Of a stretch of 64,000 nucleotides of DNA, positions 1-10,769 are shown in pieces. Positions within the stretch are counted from its first letter, which is position 1. Each line of letters opens with the position of its first letter. Below the pieces are notes generated by a model, which was not told the origin of the DNA, did no database searches, and was given only the letters and a program-made list of their open reading frames with translations. The stretch is from Aegilops tauschii subsp. strangulata (lineage: Eukaryota > Streptophyta > Magnoliopsida > Poales > Poaceae): positions 356,064,267-356,128,266 of the forward strand of contig NC_053040.3 in assembly GCF_002575655.3 (NCBI RefSeq), written 5' to 3'. A program made the translations under genes and the position numbers.

Positions 1-825
1 GTGGCAAACCTTAAGAAGTTGTTAGCCGAGGCCGAGGACAAAGCGGCCAAGGAATGTGCTTCGCGCGAGAAGCACGAGGCCCGGGTTGGTGAGGCGCAGC
101 AACAGCTCCAGGGCGCGATAGAGAAATTTGAGTCCTTGGAGCGCGAGTGTAAGGCAGAAGAGTCCGAATTGGCGAAGGCTCGCCAGAGCACCCAGGATGC
201 ACGAGCCGAAGCCCAAAGCGCCCTCCAGGAACTTCAGGTGGCCAAGAAGATTGCGGCGATTAAGTCCTTCACTATGCATATCGAGTATATAGAAGAAATG
301 TTCCTTGTACTTATCCTGAATGTGGGTTTTTCCAGGGGCGTTTGCAGATCTGCCGCACAGTGTATCGGATGCGGCCGAGCATTATAGAGCCGAAGAGGGG
401 ATGTCTACAGAGAAGCTATTCCGGACCCAATATCTGGGATCCGGACATCTGGTGCCCTTTAGCGACCAGCTAAAGCAGTTGGTCGAGCTGCATAGGTTGG
501 CAGAGCTAGCCATGAGAAGGACTTGACAGTCCGGTTGTGGCATGTCGATCCTATACCCAGCTACTTCGGACTTGTGCAGCGGCTTGTGAGTGCGTGTCCG
601 CAGCTCGAAGCCGTGAAGCAGTCGGTCTGTATTGAAGGTGAGCGTATGGCCTTTGCCCGCGTCAAGACGCATTGGGCGAAGCTGGATGCCAAGAAACTGA
701 TGACCGAGGGACCGCCGGAGGGCAAGGAGCATCGTCGACCCGAACACTATTTTGATGGTGTCCTGGAGGGGTCCCGCCTTGTGGCGGAGCAATGTTCGAA
801 GGATATCATATTCCCATGAGAACAT
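1..825 (+). pseudogene. Antisense extra ORF of the Fatima-like element, frame-broken
   Basis: On the plus strand, opposite to gag and protease, frames 1-387, 320-526 and 523-819 join into one decayed protein that is open at the window edge. The first part is an Ala/Glu/Lys-rich coiled coil (LAEAEDKAAKECASREKHEA and onwards). The last part contains SYFGLVQRLVSACPQLEAVKQS, RMAFARVKTHWAKLDAKK and a PPEGKEHRRPEHYFDGVLEGSR segment, which I recognise as a protein often found in Triticeae retroelements. Antisense extra ORFs downstream of pol are a known feature of Tat-lineage plant Gypsy elements; their function is unknown. Frameshifts lie near 330 and 520. Confidence 0.6.
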
Positions 826-1489
826 GTGTATTAACTTGCCCTATGATATGGAATGATGATGTTATGTAATATAATACTTGTTTATTGAAACTTTTACCTC
901 CTGTGCGGCTGTTTATGAAATGTGAGGGTTGACCAGTCATCGTCTTCTGCCCCCACGTAGATAGTACAGGGGTGTTCGGGATAAATCTAAACACTCTTTA
1001 CTCCACATTCTGGTCCTTAAAGGAGGTGTTCAGCGCAACGAACAAGGCAATCAGACTATGCGGCCTTTACCGCCCTCACTTAGCCATATTGTGATGTTAC
1101 TAGTACGTCGAGGCGTACTTTGCACAAGTAATGCGATAAGCAAGTAAGGCATTTAACATGCCGCAACCAGGGGCGAGGTACGTGCGGGAATGAAAAGCAA
1201 GTATGGCAATCGTTGAGTAGAGACCACCTGGGGATTCCCTCGTGAGCTAGAGCTCCTTGCCTCCTTGGTGTGTTCTGCAAGCGGGTTGTCCGTATAAACC
1301 TCGACAAGAGAAGAAAACCCGTAAAAAAGAAAAAGTAAAAGCGTGCGGATCCCAGGGTCGGTCGGGCCGTATAGTGGATCACGAACGAGCTATGCCTCCG
1401 TCAATTCCCATGGGGTTTTGAGTGCGTAGTTTATGTACGCGTGATATTAGTGCCATTGCCTCACCGGGGCTGGGACGGAGGTCAAATTG
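826..1489. other. Spacer between protease and antisense ORF
   Basis: There is no convincing coding frame. By position this is shared 3' non-coding DNA between two converging reading units of the element. I see no terminator or repeat that I can name. Confidence 0.5.
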
Positions 1490-1993
1490 TTAATTCGGCT
1501 CTTGACGAGCTGAGCTGTCCTGCCGCAGCGTGGTCCGGACCCTCTTGATGATGTCCAGGGGCTCGGCAGCCGGTTTATAATGCTGCTTGAGAAGGCCGCT
1601 CCATACTTCTGCTGCTAGGGCAGTAGTGTGCTCCTCTGTACGGAGGGAGCGATCCGTATTTCCATTTACTGTAATGGTGCCACGTGGACCGGGCATCTTG
1701 AGTTTGAGGTAAGCGTAATGTGGCACCGCGTTGAATCTAGTGAATGCGGTTCGTCCGAGCAAGGCGTGATAGCCGCTGCGAAATGGGACGATATCGAAGA
1801 TTAGTTCTTCGCTTCGGAAGTTATCCGGGGAACCGAATACTACCTCCAGCGTTATTGAGCCTGTACAACGGGCCTCTATGCCTGGTATGACTCCTTTAAA
1901 GGTAGTCTTCGTGGGCTTGACCCGTGAGGGGTCAATGCTCATTTTACGTGCTGTATCCTGATAGAGCAAGTTGAGGCTGCTACCGCCGTCCAT
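1490..1993 (-). CDS. Retropepsin-like aspartic protease domain
   Basis: The 167-codon frame starts at a methionine directly before the active-site-like motif DGGSSLNLLY, matching the Asp-containing loop of plant Gypsy proteases. It continues through SELIFDIVPF and YHALLGRTAF, which resemble the flap and the second hydrophobic Gly loop. It would cut the gag polyprotein. It is preceded by a frameshift from gag and followed by a stop at 1490. No polymerase domain follows, which makes the element non-autonomous. Confidence 0.7.
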   Translation of the reverse strand: MDGGSSLNLLYQDTARKMSIDPSRVKPTKTTFKGVIPGIEARCTGSITLEVVFGSPDNFRSEELIFDIVPFRSGYHALLGRTAFTRFNAVPHYAYLKLKMPGPRGTITVNGNTDRSLRTEEHTTALAAEVWSGLLKQHYKPAAEPLDIIKRVRTTLRQDSSARQEPN

Positions 1994-2080
1994 TAGGACT
2001 CGTGTCAGGTGAAATCCGTCGATGATTGGGTCCAGGACCAGTGCGGCTGAACCACCGTGGCGGATGCTGGTTGGATGATC

Positions 2081-2422
2081 TCAGCGGTCAAAGGTGATCG
2101 GAAATGAGAACCACGGATTGAATTTCGGGGCGACTGGCCCTAACTCATAGACGTCCCTAAGTGCGCGCTTGCGTTCCCTTTTGGGGATGTGTGTAGCGTA
2201 TATCATGTTCACCGTTTTGACTTGAGGGGGAAATTTCTTTTGCCCCCCAGTGTTTGGCTGCCGGGGCCCTTCGTCATCGTCCTCGCTCTGTGATTCCAAT
2301 TCCTTGTTTCTACTGTTTGCCTTGCTGGCTTGTTTAAAGACCCGGCAATCTCTGTTAGTATGGTTGGCCGGTTTGTCTGTGGTGCCGTGTATCTGGCAAG
2401 GACGATCGAGTATGCGGTCCAA
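2081..2422 (-). pseudogene. Gag C-terminal Cys/His segment
   Basis: This frame carries a Cys/His-rich stretch (CQIHGTTDKPANHTNRDCRVFK) in place of a classic CCHC knuckle, then a Ser/Glu/Asp-rich linker and the VNMIYATHIPKRERKRALRDVY segment that leads to the protease. Nucleic-acid binding is the likely role by position and composition. It overlaps another frame (2526-2209) that continues the gag core, which marks a frameshift here. Confidence 0.55.
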
Positions 2423-2530
2423 GCTGGATGGTCCTCCGCTACTCCTTTTATAGGGCTTCTTTCGTTGGCCAGACTTGGAGCCACTGAATCCGGCGTGAAC
2501 TGTAGTGTCATCGGTGTTATCGCCATTGCT

Positions 2531-3220
2531 TCAGCGTTTGTGTCTGTTGCGCCAGAGCTTGCCGGTGCTATTGTTGGCCACAGAGGGGCATGATTTGTTG
2601 GCTCTGTTTGTACTGCGAGCCAGCCAACTATCCTCTCCCGCGCAAAAGCGGGTCATAAGTGCCGTGATGGCTGCCATGGACCTCGGCTTTTCCTGGCCGA
2701 GGTGGCGGGCGAGCCATTCGTCCCGGATGCTATGCTTAAAGGCCACTAGGGCTTCAGCATCCGAACAGTCGACGATCTGGTTCTTTTTGGTTAGGAACCT
2801 AGTCCAGAATTTTCTGGCTGATTCTCTGGATTGTTGAACTATGTGGCTTAAGTCATCAGCATCGGGTGGCCGGACATATGTACCTTGGAAGTTGTCGAGG
2901 AAGGCCTCTTCCAAGTCCTCCCAGCTGCTGATGGAGTTTTCAGGCAGACTATTTAACCAGTATCGAGCTGGTCCTTTGAGCTTTAATGGTAGGTATTTGA
3001 TGGCGTGGAGGTCATCTCCTTGGGCCATGTGGATGTGGAGAATAAAATCTTCGATCCACACTGCGGGATCGGTTGTGCCGTCGTATGATTTGATATTGAC
3101 GGGCTTGAACCCCTCTGGGAATTCGTGATCCAGTACTTCATCTGTGAAGCAGAGAGGGTGTGTGGCACCTCTGTATCGGCCACATCGCGGTGTAGCTCTG
3201 ATGGAGTCCGTCTGCGGCAT
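2531..3220 (-). pseudogene. Gag core (Retrotrans_gag type) of the Fatima-like element
   Basis: The 229-codon frame contains the usual plant gag core: a KPVNIKSYDGTTDP lead, the helical LPLKLKGPARYWLNSLPE segment, then SWEDLEEAFLDNFQGTY and a C-terminal FWTRF-type helix. This protein would form the virus-like particle that packages element RNA in the cytoplasm. The frame is open over the core but is cut off from the leader and from the following zinc-finger-like segment by frameshifts, so I call it a pseudogene rather than an intact gene. Confidence 0.7.
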
Positions 3221-3322
3221 TCGGCCTGGGCATAGTTAGGTTTGTCACGTCCAAATAGGTATCCGTCGTCGTGCCTCATGGCACGTCCTCGCGATCCGTA
3301 GATCGATCTTGTATGTCCTGCT

Positions 3323-4008
3323 CTACTGTCCGGGGGTCTGCCGGAGGTCGTACGTGTGACCCCGAACTCTTCCGTCTCTATTTCTTCGGGGCGGTGGGGC
3401 CAGCTGCTGTTCGGCCTGAGTTGCCGCTTTATCCCGACCGCGGGGTGGCCGGTCGGCCGCCTTGCCTTGACCACGTGGTGGTCGTTCCGCATTACGTGAG
3501 GGAGATATGTGTTCCGGTGCCTCCTCATCGAATTGAGGTAGCAATCTGCGATTTGGATAGCTCTTGGCTGGGCGCTTGAGGCCGTTTTGTTCGGCTGTCA
3601 GGACATCAGCCCATCTGTCGACAAGGAGATATTGTTCAGCTTGAAGCTGCTGTTGTTTCTTTTTCAGGCTCCTTGCAGTGGCTATGAGCTGAAGCTTAAA
3701 GCGCTCCTGCTCTAGAGGATCCTTAGGCATGATGAAGTCTTCGTTGCCGAGGCTTGTCTCCTCCTCGGGGGCTGGACGGTAACTATCGTCCTCCGAGTCA
3801 TCTTCTATGGCCTGTTCGTCAGGGTTGTCTTGCCTGTTGCCGTGTTCCTCCTGTTTGGATGCAGCTCCGACAGGGTCTTCATTGTTTTCTTCGTCGCCTG
3901 GAGTACAATTTTATCCGATGCCAGTGTTGCCGTCCTTTGAGCGACGAGGCTTAGAACAGCACTTGGGGCGTCGGCGCCTGGACTACGTCTCAGAGGTTTT
4001 ATTCGCAT
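3323..4008 (-). pseudogene. Gag linker region, frame-broken
   Basis: Two overlapping minus-strand frames (4008-3805 and 3730-3323) continue the leader after the stop at 4082. The second encodes a Lys/Gln-rich, coiled-coil-like segment beginning MPKDPLEQERFKLQL, followed by an Arg/Pro-rich basic tail, as expected for the stretch between leader and gag core. Frames change at least twice, so this is a decayed part of the polyprotein. A third overlapping frame (3528-2983) continues the basic tail into the core. Confidence 0.5.
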
Positions 4009-4081
4009 CTAGCTCTTTGTTGTCGTCACCAGATCCTTTGGGTGTATCAACCATGTACACGTCGTACGAAGCGTTAGCTGT

Positions 4082-4855
4082 CTAACGTCCGGTGAATGGC
4101 GGGTCTTGGCCTTGCTCCTTATCGGCATCGTCGTCCATACCGTTGATGTCTTCGGAGCCATAGTCAAGCACGTCGGTTAAGTCATCGACAGTGGCTATGA
4201 AGTGGGTGGCAGGTGGGAAGAAAAATTCCTCGTCATCCGTCTCTAGCTCGAACCGAACATAGTTCGGCTGTGAGTCCTTCTCCAAGGACAAATTCTTTAA
4301 ATATTTTAGCACGTCACCCAAAGGTGAGTGCTGGAAAACGTCAGCGGCGCTGAACTCGAAGATCGATAACCGATGTAGCTCGGTGTCCGCAGGCGGACAT
4401 AGTCCAGAACTTATAGCTGGAGACAAGTCCGAAGTTCTGTTAAAACGAATATTGCAGGGCGTTGAGTCCATGTGCAGCTCCAACGCCGCAGACTCTGCGG
4501 CCTCGGATGGCACGATCCGCTTTGGCTCCAAGGCCGTTGCAGCAGCAGGAACCATCTCCTGGGTGTGATCCAATGACAGATTTAAGTCACGTTCATCGGG
4601 GTGAGGGGGAGCGATCGTCGCGGGCTCAAATCCCTTGAAGATCAAGTCTCCTTGGATATCCGCGACGTAGTTCAAGCTTCCGAATCTGACCTGATGGCCA
4701 GGGGCGTAGCTGTCGATCTGCTCCAGATGGCCAAGCGAGTTGGCCCGCAGTACGAACCCGCCGAATACGAAGATCCGTCCAGGGAGGAAGGTTTCTCCCT
4801 GGACAACGTCATTACTGACGATCGAAGGGGCCATCGAGCCCTTTGTCGACGGCAC
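4082..4855 (-). CDS. Gag leader protein of the Fatima-like element (N-terminal part)
   Basis: This 257-codon open frame starts just after the LTR and ends at a stop at 4082. The first methionine (4855) lies in the conserved leader. The protein has a glycine- and phenylalanine-rich N-terminus, then long acidic low-complexity stretches (ending in an Asp/Glu-rich segment), and no recognisable catalytic motif. In related Triticeae elements this N-terminal region precedes the gag core, so it is probably the front of a single gag polyprotein whose frame is now broken downstream. I do not know a specific function for it. Confidence 0.55.
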   Translation of the reverse strand: MPSTKGSMAPSIVSNDVVQGETFLPGRIFVFGGFVLRANSLGHLEQIDSYAPGHQVRFGSLNYVADIQGDLIFKGFEPATIAPPHPDERDLNLSLDHTQEMVPAAATALEPKRIVPSEAAESAALELHMDSTPCNIRFNRTSDLSPAISSGLCPPADTELHRLSIFEFSAADVFQHSPLGDVLKYLKNLSLEKDSQPNYVRFELETDDEEFFFPPATHFIATVDDLTDVLDYGSEDINGMDDDADKEQGQDPPFTGR

Positions 4856-4881
4856 AGTGGAACTCTCAATGAAAGCACCAA

Positions 4882-5370
4882 TGTTGGTGTCAAAACCGGC
4901 GGATCTCGGGTAGAGGTCCCGAACTGTGCGTCTAGGATCGATGGTAACAGGAGACGGGGGACACTATGTTTACCAAGGTTCGGGCCCTCTCTATGGAGGT
5001 AATACCCTACTTCCTGCTTGATTGATCTTGATGAATATGAGTATTACAAGAGTTGATCTACCACGAGATCGTAATGGCTAAACCCTAGAAGCCTAGCCTG
5101 TATGACTATGGTAATGTGTATATATATGTATATCCTTTCCGGACTAACCCCTCCGGTTTATATAGACATCGGGGCGATCTAGGGTTTACATGGAGTCGGT
5201 TACATAAGAAGGAATCTTCATAGTTGGTCGCCAAGCTTGCCTTCCACGCCAAGGAGAGTCCAATCCGGACACGAGTCTGGTCTTCGGTCTTTATGTCTTC
5301 ATAGCCCATCAGTCCGGCCCAAAGATAATAGGCCGGACGTCCGAGGACCCCTTAATCCAGGACTCCCTCA
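4882..5370 (-). repeat. 5' LTR of the Fatima-like element
   Basis: It starts with TG at 5370 (minus strand) and ends with CA at about 4882, giving about 489 bp. A TATA box (plus-strand CCGGTTTATATAGAC, 5153-5167) is placed as expected for an LTR promoter. The exact 3' end is inferred from the switch to the conserved leader that begins TTGGTGCTTTCATTGAGAG on the minus strand. The partner LTR is outside the window. Confidence 0.75.
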
Positions 5371-6421
5371 ACGGTCCCATATAATCAAAGCCCCAAACAT
5401 CAAATGGTTCAATAACGAGTGAATAATTCATAGGCATTTCTTGATGTCTACTAATATTACCAATTCTTTGACATTCATCACAAGATAAGACAAACTTATG
5501 GGCATCTTTGAAGAGAGTAGGCCAATAAAAACCAGATTGCAATACCTTATGTGCAGTTCTATCTCCAGCGTGGTGTCCTCCATAAGCTTCGGAGTGACAC
5601 TTGCGTAGGATCTGTTCCTGTTCATGCTCAGGTATACAATATCTAATAACACCATCTACTCCTTCTTTATAAAGGTGTGGGTCATCCCAGAAGTAATGTC
5701 TTAAATCATAGAAAAACTTTTTCTTTTGCTGGTATGTGAAACTAGGTGGTATAAATTTACCAACAATGTAATTAGCATAATTAGCATACCATGGAGCAGT
5801 ACGAGAAGCATTTATGACAGCTAATTGTTCATCAGGAAAGCTATCATCAATAGGTAGTGGGTCATCAAGAACATTCTCTAACCTAGATAAGTTGTCTGCA
5901 ACGGGGTTCTCAGCTCCCTTTCTATCAGTAATATGTAAATCAGATTCTTGTAGTAGGAGAACCCATCTAATAAGTCTAGGTTTAGCATCTTTCTTTTCCA
6001 TAAGATATTTAAGAGCAGCATGATCAATGTGAACAGTTACTTTAGAGTCTACAATATAAGGTCTGAACTTATCACAAGCAAATACAACTGCTAAAAATTC
6101 TTTTTCAGTAGTAGCATAATTTCTCTGGGCATTGTCTAGAGTTTTACTAGAATATTGTATAACATTTAATTTCTTATCAACTCTTTGTCCTAGAACAGCA
6201 CCTACAGCATAATCACTATCATCACACATAATTTCAAACGGTAAATTCCAATCAGGTGGCTGAACAATAGGTGCAGAAATCAAGGCTTTCTTAAGTATTT
6301 CAAATGCTTCTACACAATCATCATCAAAGACAAAAGGAATATCTTTTTGTAAGAGATTAGTCAGAGGCCTGGAGATTTTGGAGAAGTCCTTAATGAACCT
6401 CCTATAAAAACAGCATGACAA
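5371..6421 (-). pseudogene. RNase H and N-terminal integrase, truncated by insertion
   Basis: The open frame from 6421 covers RNase H ([39 protein letters not shown]) and the start of integrase: zinc-binding residues in [16 protein letters not shown] and [11 protein letters not shown], then the first catalytic-site region WGFDYMGP. At 5370 the reading frame runs into the Fatima-like LTR, adding about 20 foreign codons before a stop at 5309. The second and third integrase catalytic residues are lost. Confidence 0.85.
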
Positions 6422-7574
6422 AGGAAACTTCTTATACCTTTAATGTCCTTGGGACACGGCATCTTTTCAATAGCATCAACTTTAGCTTTGTCAACTTCAA
6501 TACCTCTTTCAGAAATTTTATGCCCCAAGACAATACCTTCATTAACCATAAAGTGGCACTTCTCCCAATTCAAGACAAGATTAGTTTCTTCACATCTCTG
6601 GAAAACTCGATCGAGGTTGCTCAAGCAGTCATCAAAAGAAGTTCCATATACGGAGAAATCATCCATGAAGACCTCAACAATCTTTTCACAAAATCAGAGA
6701 ATATAGCCATCATGCATCTTTGAAAGGTAGCAGGTGCATTACATAAACCAAAAGGCATACATCTATAAGCAAAGGTACCGAAAGGACAAGTAAAAGTGGT
6801 CTTTTCTTGATCCTCTTTTGACACAGGTATTTGAGAGAAACCAGAATAACCATCTAGAAAGCAAAAATGTGTATGTTTGGATAATCTTTCTAGCATTTGA
6901 TCAATAAAAGGTAAAGGGTAATGATCCTTTTTAGTAGCTTTGTTTAATTAGCGGAAATCAATTACCATTCTATAACCTGTAATAATTCTTTGTGGGATCA
7001 ATTCATCTTTATTATTAGGAACAACAGTAATACCTCCCTTCTTAGGGACACAATGGACAGGACTTACCCACTGACTATCAGCAACGGGATAAATTATACC
7101 TGCCTCCAAAAGCTTTAGTATTTCTTTCCTTACCACTTGTTTCATCTTAGGATTTAACCGTCGTTGGTGATCAACAACTGGTTTAGCGTATTTCTCCAAT
7201 TTTATTTTCTGTTGGCATAAAGTGGGACTAATGCCCTTAAGATCATCGAGAGTATATCCAATAGCAGCACGGTGCTTCTTCAGAGTTTTCAATTATTTCT
7301 TTTCTTCATGCTCTGAAAGGTTGGCACTAATAATAATAGGATATATATTCTTTTCATCAAGATAAGCATATTTAAGAGTATCAGGTAATGGTTTAAGCTC
7401 AAACACGGGATCACCCTTGAGTGGAGGAGGATCCCCTAGGATTTCAACAAGCAAGATGTGTTTCAAAATAGGTCCCTGTTTAAAGAATACTTCATCTATT
7501 TCCCTTCTTTCATTCATAAACATACCATTTTCATGGTCAAGCAAATATTGTTCTAAAGGATCACTAGGAGGCAC
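6361..7574 (-). pseudogene. Reverse transcriptase region, broken into four frames
   Basis: Frames 7574-7293, 7292-6948, 6896-6621 and 6666-6361 together cover the pre-RT linker (LPDTLKYAYLDEKNIYP), the fingers (VPKKGGITVVPN, YRMVIDF), FCFLDGYSGFSQIPV, and the catalytic region with MDDFSVYG near 6666. In-frame stops separate the first two frames and follow IDF; frameshifts flank the catalytic motif. The enzyme would copy element RNA into DNA; this copy cannot. Confidence 0.8.
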
Positions 7575-7613
7575 GGCAATAGAAGCAAGACCAATAATTT
7601 CATCTGTACTAGG

Positions 7614-8213
7614 CTATTCCTCATCACGGGGTTGTCTACGAAATTTAGCAAAGTTAAACTCATGAGACATATCCCCCAAACCAATAGTAACAACATCCTT
7701 TTCGCAATCTATCCTAGCATTAACAGTATTCAAGAAGGGTCTACCAAATATAATGGGACAAAAGTTATCTTGTGGGGAACCAAGAACAAGAAAATCAGCA
7801 GGATATTTAACTTTCCTACACAAGACTTCAACATCTCTAACAATCCCGACTGGTGAAATAGTATCTCTATTGGCAAGCTTAATTGTAACATCAATTTCTT
7901 CTATCTCAGTAGGTGCAATATCATGCATAATTTCTTTGTATAAGGAATGAGGTATTGCTCTTGCACTAGCACCCATATCACATAAGCCATGATAACAATG
8001 ATCTCCTATTTTAACTGAAATAACAGGCATGCCTACCACAGGTGTATGTTTATTTTTAGCATCAGGCCTAGCAATCCTAGCAGCTTCATTACAGAAGTAA
8101 ATAACATGCCCATCAATATTATCAGCCAAGAGGTCTTTAACGATAGCAATACTAGGTTCAACTTTAATTTTCTCAGGGGGTTTGGGTGTCTTAATATTAC
8201 TTTTGTTGACCAC
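7614..8213 (-). pseudogene. Protease of the minus-strand Athila-type element
   Basis: This frame contains the active-site-like motif LCDMGASARAIPHSLY (Asp present) and the downstream FLVLGSPQDNFCPIIFGRPF segment, as in Athila-type retropepsins. It is out of frame with gag and ends at a stop at 7614. Its counterpart in the plus-strand element (33219-35183) runs on into reverse transcriptase, so this stop is damage. Confidence 0.75.
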
Positions 8214-8456
8214 AGTTGAAGCTTTAGCATGATCCTTTATTCTAACAGGGAAAGGTGGTTTCTCAATATAAGCAGTAGAAACAATAGGATCATTATAAGT
8301 GATAGTATTTTCTTCAACTTTAATAGGTGCAACTACTTTTACTTCAGTGGGAGGATTATATTTAAACCACTTCTCCTTTGGGAGATCAACATGAGTAGCA
8401 AAGGATTCACAAAAAGAAGCTACTATCTGAGAGTCAAGTCCATATTTAGTGCTAAA

Positions 8457-9176
8457 TTACCGGAAAACATCGGTATCCATAAAAGATTTAACACAATCAA
8501 ACTTAGGTGTTATACCTGACTCCTTCCCTTCGTTGAGATCCCAATCTTCAGAGTTGCGTTTAATTCTTTCAAATAAATCCCATTTGAATTCAATAGTCTT
8601 CATCATAAAAGAGCCAGTACAAGAAGTATCGAGCATGGAGCGATTATTGAGAGAAAGCCGAGCATAAATTTTTTGAATAATCATTTCTCTTAAGAGCTCA
8701 TGATTGGGGCATGAATATAACATTGACTTAAGCCTCCCCCAAGCTTGAGCGATGCATTCTCCTTCGCGAGGCCAAAAATTATATATATAATTACGATCAC
8801 GATGAACAAGATGCATAGGATAAATCTTCTGATCAAATTCGAATTTCAATCGGTTGTAGTTCCATGATCCCATATCATCACATAGCCTAAACCATGTCAA
8901 TGCATCTCCCTTCAAAGATAAAGGGAAGACCTTCTTCTTGATAACATCCTCGGGCATACCTGCAAGCTTAAATAATTCACAAACTTCATCCACATAGATT
9001 AGGTGCAAATCGGGATGTAATGTTCCATCTCGTGTAAAAGGATTAGCTAGCAGTTTCTTAATCATACCTGAAGGAATTTCAAAGTAAACATTTTCAGTAG
9101 GTTGACGAGCAACTCTTTGATCTACTGGTCGGGGTGAAGATACCCCGAACAAGCCCCTCAGAGGATTACTCTCCAT
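8457..9176 (-). pseudogene. Gag of the minus-strand Athila-type element
   Basis: The 239-codon frame starts at MESNPLRGLFGVS, shortly after the primer site. It contains the gag core: HPDLHLIYVDEVCELFKLAG, KVFPLSLKGDALTWFRLCDD, YPMHLVHRDRNYIYNFWPRE and a long helical tail. It would form the particle shell. A stop at 8457 cuts the frame before the protease, and the plus-strand relative continues past the equivalent point, so this is a decayed copy. Confidence 0.75.
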
Positions 9177-9253
9177 AGTAACAAGTGACAGTAAATTTCA
9201 GCACACTATACAAATTTTTCCTTACCAAATTCCACCTACCAAAGGCGCTTCAC

Positions 9254-9271
9254 TCCCCGGCAACGGCACCA
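9254..9271 (-). other. Primer binding site (tRNA-Asp type)
   Basis: Plus-strand TCCCCGGCAACGGCACCA lies 11 bases inside the LTR end. It matches the 3' end of plant tRNA-Asp with one mismatch, so minus-strand DNA synthesis would start here. Confidence 0.7.
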
Positions 9272-9282
9272 AAAAAGAGTCT

Positions 9283-10769
9283 TGATGACCCACAAGTATA
9301 GGGGATCTATCATAGTCCTTCCGATAAGTAAGAGTGTCGAACCCAACGAGGAGCACAAGGAAATGATAAGCGGTTTTCAGTAAGGTATTCTCTGCAAGAA
9401 TTGAAATTATCGGTAACAGATAGTTTTGTGATAAGGTAATTTGTAACGGGTAACATGTAATGAAAGTAAATAAGGTGCAGCAAGATGGCCCAATCCTTTT
9501 TGTAGCACAGGACAAGCCTGGACAAACTCTTATATAGAGAAAACGCTCCCGAGGACACATGAGAATTATCGTTAAGCTAGATTTCATCACGCTCATATGA
9601 TTCGCGTTCGTTACTTTGATAATTTGGTACGTGGGTGGACCGGTTCTTGGGTGCTGCCCTTTCTTGGACAAGCATCCCACTTATGATTAACCCCTATTGG
9701 AAGCATCCGCAACTACAAAAGAAGTATTAAGGTAAACCTAACCATAGCATGAAACATATGGATCCAAATCAGCCACTTACGAAGCAACTCATAAACTAGG
9801 GTTTAAGTTTCTGTCACTCTAGCAACCCATCATCTACTTATTACTTCCCAATGCCTTCATCTAGGCCCAAATAATGGTGAAGTGTCATGTAGTCGACGTT
9901 AACATAAGACCACTAGAGGAGAGACAACATACATCTCATCAAAATATCGAACGTATACCAAATTCACATGACTACTTATAGCAAGACTTCTCCCATGTCC
10001 TCAGGAACAAACGTAACTACTCACAAATCATATTCATGTTCATAATCAGAGGGGTATTAATATGCATAAAGGATCTGAACATATGATCATCCACCAAATA
10101 AACCAACTAGCATCAACTACAAGGAGTAATCAACACTACTAGCAACCCACAGGTACAAATCTGAGGCTTTGGGACAAAGATTGGATACAAGAGATGAACT
10201 AGGGTTTGAGAGGAGATGGTGCTGGTGAAGGTGTTGATGGAGATTGACCCCCTCCCGATGAGAGGATCATGGTGATGACGATGGCGATGATTACCCCTCC
10301 CGGAGGGAAGTTTCCCCGGCAGAACAGCTCCGCCGGAGTCCTAGTTTGGTTCCGCCTCGTGGCGGCAGAGTTTCTTCCCGAAAGCTTGCTTATGATTTTT
10401 TCCTGGGTAAAAGACTTCATATAGCAGATGATGGTCGCCGGAGGCCTGCCAGGGGGCCCACAAGGCAAGGGGCGCCCCCACCCTCGTGGCCGAGGTGTGG
10501 GCCCCCTCTGGTGGATTCTTTCACCAGTATTTTTATTAATTCCAAAACATGCTTCCGTGAAGTTTCAGGACTTTTGGAGTTGTGGAGAATAGGTCTCTAA
10601 TATTTGCTCCTTTTCCAGCCCAGAATTCCAGCTGCTGGCATTCTCCCTCTTCATGTAAACCTTTTAAAATAAGAGAGAATAGGCATAAGTATTGTGACAT
10701 AACGTGTAATAACAACCCATAATGCAATAAATATCGATATAAAAGCATGAGGCAAAATGGACGTATCAG
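9283..10769 (-). repeat. 5' LTR of the minus-strand Athila-type element
   Basis: The LTR starts with TGATACGTCCATTTTGCC (minus strand, 10769) and ends with GGGTCATCA at 9283, about 1,487 bp. It aligns by eye along its length with the LTRs at 30,544 and 50,072, including the shared GC-rich block near 10,450-10,510. Flanking plus-strand sequence from 10,770 belongs to a different element. Confidence 0.85.

Larger units (their letters stand above)
1..5370 (-). mobile_element. Non-autonomous Gypsy LTR retrotransposon (Fatima-like), partial
   Basis: Read on the minus strand, the element runs from an LTR (5370 to 4882) through a long gag leader, a gag core and a retropepsin-like protease (1993 to 1490). 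It then goes straight into an ORF on the opposite strand (825 to 1). No reverse transcriptase, RNase H or integrase is seen between protease and antisense ORF, so this copy could not move by itself. The 3' LTR lies beyond position 1. The LTR start (TGAGGGAGTCCTGGATTA on the minus strand) is what I remember of the wheat Fatima family; that name is tentative. The element sits in the integrase region of the Athila-type element that begins at 5371; a 5-bp target copy would be ACGGT (5371-5375). Confidence 0.8.
5371..10769 (-). mobile_element. Athila-type Gypsy retrotransposon, 5' part, minus strand
   Basis: From 10769 downward: 5' LTR, primer site, gag, protease, reverse transcriptase, RNase H and the start of integrase. 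It is cut at 5371 by the Fatima-like insertion; the rest lies left of the window. The reverse transcriptase signature FMDDFSVYG and the GLCNAPATFQRCMM stretch are typical of the Athila lineage. Several stops and frameshifts (near 7292, 6896, 6666 and 8457) show that the copy is dead. Its nearest relative in the window is the plus-strand element at 30,544. Confidence 0.85.

Noticed and set aside
1080..1382. 100-codon minus-strand ORF in the spacer
   Set aside because: No similarity to retroelement proteins and low complexity (a run of Phe); likely chance.
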